Assembly (NCBI GenBank): GCA_937942965.1
Contig: CALDGN010000233.1
Location: 1 to 8,878, forward strand
Source: an uncultured Acidimicrobiales bacterium
Lineage (GTDB): Bacteria > Actinomycetota > Acidimicrobiia > Acidimicrobiales > UBA10347
DNA: 8,878 nt
Reading direction: 5' to 3'
Under the pieces are notes generated by a model. It did no database searches and had not been told where the DNA came from. It saw nothing but the letters and a program-made list of their open reading frames with translations. A program made the position numbers and the translations under genes. Positions 6,432 through 8,878 of the stretch are shown here, in pieces. Numbering within the stretch: the first letter of the stretch is position 1; every line of letters starts with the position of its first letter.

Positions 6432-6779
6432 ATGGCTGACAATGACGCCACGACGGACGCCGAGGGAGGGGATGGTCTTCCCGGGCCAACCGAACTCGCC
6501 GTATCAATCGTTGCGGGACCCGAGTACGAGATCACAGACCGGCTCTCGGCCGCACTCGAGGAGGTCGCAAATGCGATCGCCGAAGCAGAAGCCGACGAAG
6601 TCGCTGGTTTCAGCTTTAGCCCCGGCCTGACGCTCGGTGGCGCCGGTGACTTCGCAGCCCCCATGGGGCCTGAGGAGTTCCTCAAGATTGGTTGCGTACT
6701 TCGCGGCACCGGCTGCACCTGCAAGGGCGGTTCCTCCTACTCGTCAAGCGCCCGAGCGGCGTTCCCGACTTCGTTCTGA
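6432..6779 (+). CDS. Candidate RiPP precursor peptide with three-cysteine C-terminal core
   Basis: The 115-residue product is acidic and unstructured at the N-terminus (1-22), then has a predicted helix at about 31-54 (EITDRLSAALEEVANAIAEA), the motif D55-E-V-A-G-F-S61 shared at the same positions with the divergent 92-residue peptide, a Gly/Pro-rich spacer (61-80), and a C-terminal core. The core carries C88, C95 and C97 in GCVLRGTGCTCKGG (87-100) followed by a Ser-rich tail ending in Phe (101-115). An acidic leader, Gly-rich junction and small Cys/Gly/Ser core are typical of RiPP precursors. The stop overlaps the radical SAM start (TGATG), the usual arrangement for a substrate and its modifying enzyme. 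Thioether links from C88/C95/C97 to backbone carbons (sactipeptide/ranthipeptide chemistry) are a plausible product, by analogy with SPASM enzymes. The cleavage site is unknown: near G59-F60, or near G69-G70 or G72. There is no family name I can assign. Confidence 0.82.
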   Translation: MADNDATTDAEGGDGLPGPTELAVSIVAGPEYEITDRLSAALEEVANAIAEAEADEVAGFSFSPGLTLGGAGDFAAPMGPEEFLKIGCVLRGTGCTCKGGSSYSSSARAAFPTSF

Positions 6780-8191
6780 TGCGCATCAGCCGCTACGCCG
6801 TCTGGTCCGACAACCCCGAAGGAGCGGAAGAAGTATCCGCCGTCTTCAGTGGGATGTCGGGAACGCTCATCCGGCTTCACCCCGGAGAACGCGAGGCCAT
6901 AGAACGATTCGTCGCTACTGGCGAAACCACCCTCGACCCGGCGCGTCTGCGGCAGTTTGTCGAGTGGCAGCTGCTCGTCTCATCGAACCACGATGAGCGC
7001 GAGCGGCTCCGCCACCGATACGACATCAACCGTCACGACGCCTCTTCACTCGACCTCACGCTCGTCACGTCGCTCGGTTGCAACTTCGACTGCCCCTATT
7101 GCTACGAGTCGAAGCGCCCTTCGCTCATGAACGCCGAGGTGCAACGGGCGGTGCTCGAACTCGTCGACGACTGCGGTCCTGTGCTGCAGAACTTGTCGGT
7201 CACCTGGATGGGCGGTGAGCCCTTGCTCGGCAAGGCGTCGCTCTTCGATCTTTCCGACGAGTTCATCGCTCGTTGCGATGAGCGGGACATCGACTTCAAC
7301 GCCAACATCATCACGAATGGCTGGCTGCTCGATCAGGCAACTGCGCGGCGTCTCAACGAGCTGCACTGTTCGAGTGCGCAGGTCACGATCGACGGGCCGC
7401 CGGACACCCATAACAAGATGCGTCCTCGGGTTGGAGGAGATCCCACCTTTGATCGCATCGTCGAGAACCTGGTTGCTGCGGCCGACGAGATCGACATCTC
7501 GGTCCGCGTGAACATCGACGTCTCGAACCTCGCACGTGTTGACGAGCTCTTCGGCCTCCTTCGCGACGCCGGCCTCTCGGAACGCATCACCGTCTACCCC
7601 GGCAAGATGACGAGCATCGGCGACAACCCCGACGCCCCGATGGCCACGTACGAGAAGCGTTGCTACACCGGACCCGAATTCGCCAAGGTCGAACTCGAGT
7701 TCACGGCGTTGGCTCGCGAGTACGGCTTTGCGAAGTACGCGCCCCCTGGACTTGCCGGCGTGCCCTGCACCGCCGTGGCCGGCAACGGACTCGTGATCGG
7801 TTCCGAAGGCGAGATCTGGAAGTGCTGGGACGACATCGGCGACAACAAACGTGTGCTTGGCAACGTCCGCAACTACCGCGACCTGAACCAAGAGGGCCTG
7901 CTCCCCTGGCTCACGTATCACCCACTCGATGATCCGCAGTGCCGTGACTGCATCGCACTCCCGACCTGCATGGGCGGCTGCCTCCATCGGACGATCCAGG
8001 GCGCAGCGCGTGATGCGCAGTGCGGCACGTTCCGGTTCAACCACGTCGAGCGGGTCAACCGGTCGGCGCGAGAGTTCGCCGGCTTGGAGCCACACATCGC
8101 GTCGTTCGACATGATCGAGGAAGCAAAGTCCGTCGCCCAGCACGCCATGGATGTGCCGGTCACGATCGGTCGACGTCCGGTCTCGCTGTGA
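6779..8191 (+). CDS. Radical SAM/SPASM peptide-modifying enzyme
   Basis: The 470-residue enzyme is a predicted cytoplasmic peptide maturase using S-adenosylmethionine and Fe-S clusters. Residues 1-95 are an N-terminal region (SRYAVW..., then sGMSGTLIRLHPGEREAIERF) like the winged-helix/RRE-type leader-binding part seen in many SPASM maturases. The radical SAM core starts at CNFDCPYC (C101, C105, C108), ligating the catalytic 4Fe-4S cluster. TWMGGEPLLG at about 141-150 matches the GGEP motif that contacts SAM. The C-terminal SPASM region has seven cysteines, C330, C349, C388, C391, C397, C401 and C415, in the C-x2-C-x5-C-x3-C...C layout that binds auxiliary clusters. Such enzymes make thioether, C-C or ether crosslinks in peptides. 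ATG 6779 is used because it overlaps the precursor stop (TGATG); an upstream TTG at 6692 in this frame would lie inside the precursor core region and is not needed. The substrate is most likely the peptide at 6432 and possibly the one at 6008; the exact reaction cannot be read from sequence. Confidence 0.93.
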   Translation: MRISRYAVWSDNPEGAEEVSAVFSGMSGTLIRLHPGEREAIERFVATGETTLDPARLRQFVEWQLLVSSNHDERERLRHRYDINRHDASSLDLTLVTSLGCNFDCPYCYESKRPSLMNAEVQRAVLELVDDCGPVLQNLSVTWMGGEPLLGKASLFDLSDEFIARCDERDIDFNANIITNGWLLDQATARRLNELHCSSAQVTIDGPPDTHNKMRPRVGGDPTFDRIVENLVAAADEIDISVRVNIDVSNLARVDELFGLLRDAGLSERITVYPGKMTSIGDNPDAPMATYEKRCYTGPEFAKVELEFTALAREYGFAKYAPPGLAGVPCTAVAGNGLVIGSEGEIWKCWDDIGDNKRVLGNVRNYRDLNQEGLLPWLTYHPLDDPQCRDCIALPTCMGGCLHRTIQGAARDAQCGTFRFNHVERVNRSAREFAGLEPHIASFDMIEEAKSVAQHAMDVPVTIGRRPVSL

Positions 8192-8878
8192 CCGCGCTGG
8201 CGGTGCACGACGAGCTCGATGCGTCGCTCGATGACGTCGAGCTCCATCCGCTCGTGCGGGCGGTCGTCGACAAGGTCGCGCAGGTTGCCGGGCTGAGCCG
8301 ACCGTTCGGCCTCAACGATGCGATCGTGTACCCGACCGCCCAGATCGGGCGCATTGCCGTCATCGATGCGATCGCCGACCGCACCAACGTGCTCAACCAA
8401 GCCGACGAGCTGTTGGCGGGCGAGGCCCGCGCCCTCGTCGAGCAGTTTCTTGATGACGACGAACGGCTCGAAGCCATCGACGATGTACGGCAGTGGCAAG
8501 GCCACCTGGCGACGAACGACAACCTGTACGCGATCCCCCATGCGATTCGCGTGCTCGACCGGCTCGCTGAAGCGACCGACCTCGAGAAGCTCGTGCGTTT
8601 GGAGCACCCGACGATCGTTGATCGGCTGTCGGGGCTCGCTCCGTCGATGCGTGATCAGGTCAAGTTCACGGTCACGCTGACGCTGCACGACAGTGCGACG
8701 CTCATTCCTGCGATCGCTGGCGCGCTCGTCCGTCTCGACGACGATGCGTCGCCGATCATCGAGCGTCTCGAGATCGCGCGCAGTATCGCCGTGCCTGGCT
8801 GTCTCGAGTTCAGGCTCCTGCTTCGAACCGACCGACGTGCACCGGTCGAGTTGCTTGACGCGCTCCTGGTCGTCGCCG
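8188..8878 (+). CDS. Unrecognised soluble protein, 3' end outside window
   Basis: Frame starting at GTG 8188 stays open to the last base (230 complete codons) with the high-GC third-position pattern of its neighbours. The GTG overlaps the radical SAM stop (GTGA), so it belongs to the same operon. The visible part is rich in Asp, Leu, Ala and Val, and mostly helix-like: HPLVRAVVDKVAQVAGLSRP (about 21-40), VIDAIADRTNVLNQADELLAGEARALVEQF (about 61-90), then repeated helical stretches; the last third alternates hydrophobic strand-like and helical segments. No signal peptide or membrane span is visible, only one cysteine, and no motif I can tie to a family. Position argues for a peptide-pathway role (modification, leader recognition or immunity), but this is inference. 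Confidence 0.75.
   Translation, partial: MTALAVHDELDASLDDVELHPLVRAVVDKVAQVAGLSRPFGLNDAIVYPTAQIGRIAVIDAIADRTNVLNQADELLAGEARALVEQFLDDDERLEAIDDVRQWQGHLATNDNLYAIPHAIRVLDRLAEATDLEKLVRLEHPTIVDRLSGLAPSMRDQVKFTVTLTLHDSATLIPAIAGALVRLDDDASPIIERLEIARSIAVPGCLEFRLLLRTDRRAPVELLDALLVVA

Noticed and set aside
6287..6724. Upstream extension of the leftward small gene to a start at 6724
   Set aside because: It would run through the divergent promoter and the opposite precursor gene; AAGGAG just before ATG 6286 marks the real start.
6692..6778. Earlier TTG start for the radical SAM gene
   Set aside because: It lies within the precursor's core-coding region, and the added residues do not resemble the family's usual N-terminus; ATG 6779 overlaps the precursor stop.
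7046..8143. 365-codon open frame on the minus strand opposite the radical SAM gene
   Set aside because: The plus strand encodes a clear radical SAM/SPASM enzyme with all cluster cysteines; the antisense frame shows no motif and is a product of high-GC codon bias.

Overview
The window reads as a compact, high-GC chromosomal segment with strong G/C third-codon bias, short or overlapping gene junctions and an ECF sigma factor. This points to an actinobacterium. An Acidimicrobiia/Ilumatobacter-like source is only my impression from protein style and was not tested. No tRNA, rRNA, insertion sequence or CRISPR array was seen.

Layout. (1) Bases 1-351 hold the 3' end of an ECF sigma factor gene. It overlaps by one base a 1,062-residue ABC exporter (351-3539) built as FHA, degenerate peptidase-MA-like middle domain, ABC transmembrane domain, ATPase, and cyclic-nucleotide-binding-like tail. 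After 72 bases come a GAF-like protein (3612-4163) and, in ATGA overlap, a cytoplasmic subtilisin-family protease fused to a lysine-free kinase-like domain (4160-5983). A perfect 10-bp stem around that gene's stop codon closes this block. (2) Bases 6008-6779 hold two divergent small genes of 92 and 115 codons whose products both carry D-E-V-x-G-F-S at exactly residues 55-61. They look like leader-containing precursor peptides, and the rightward one ends in a three-cysteine, Ser/Gly-rich tail. The 145 bases between them contain a symmetric promoter region: TGTAAC-N16-CGTC is present on both strands, with the two -35 hexamers inside a 10-bp inverted repeat. (3) Bases 6779-8878 hold a radical SAM/SPASM enzyme in TGATG overlap with the cysteine-rich peptide gene, then an unrecognised gene in GTGA overlap that runs off the window.

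Working model (inference): this is a RiPP (ribosomally made, post-translationally modified peptide) cluster. The radical SAM/SPASM enzyme modifies one or both peptides, the cytoplasmic S8 protease removes the leader at or near the shared motif, and the FHA/ABC protein exports the product; it has no C39 leader-peptidase domain of its own. The GAF protein and the pseudokinase, FHA and cyclic-nucleotide-like domains would sense or scaffold. The ECF sigma factor is the obvious candidate for the symmetric divergent promoter. The two-peptide design, the ECF-type divergent promoter and the protease-pseudokinase fusion are the parts most worth following up.
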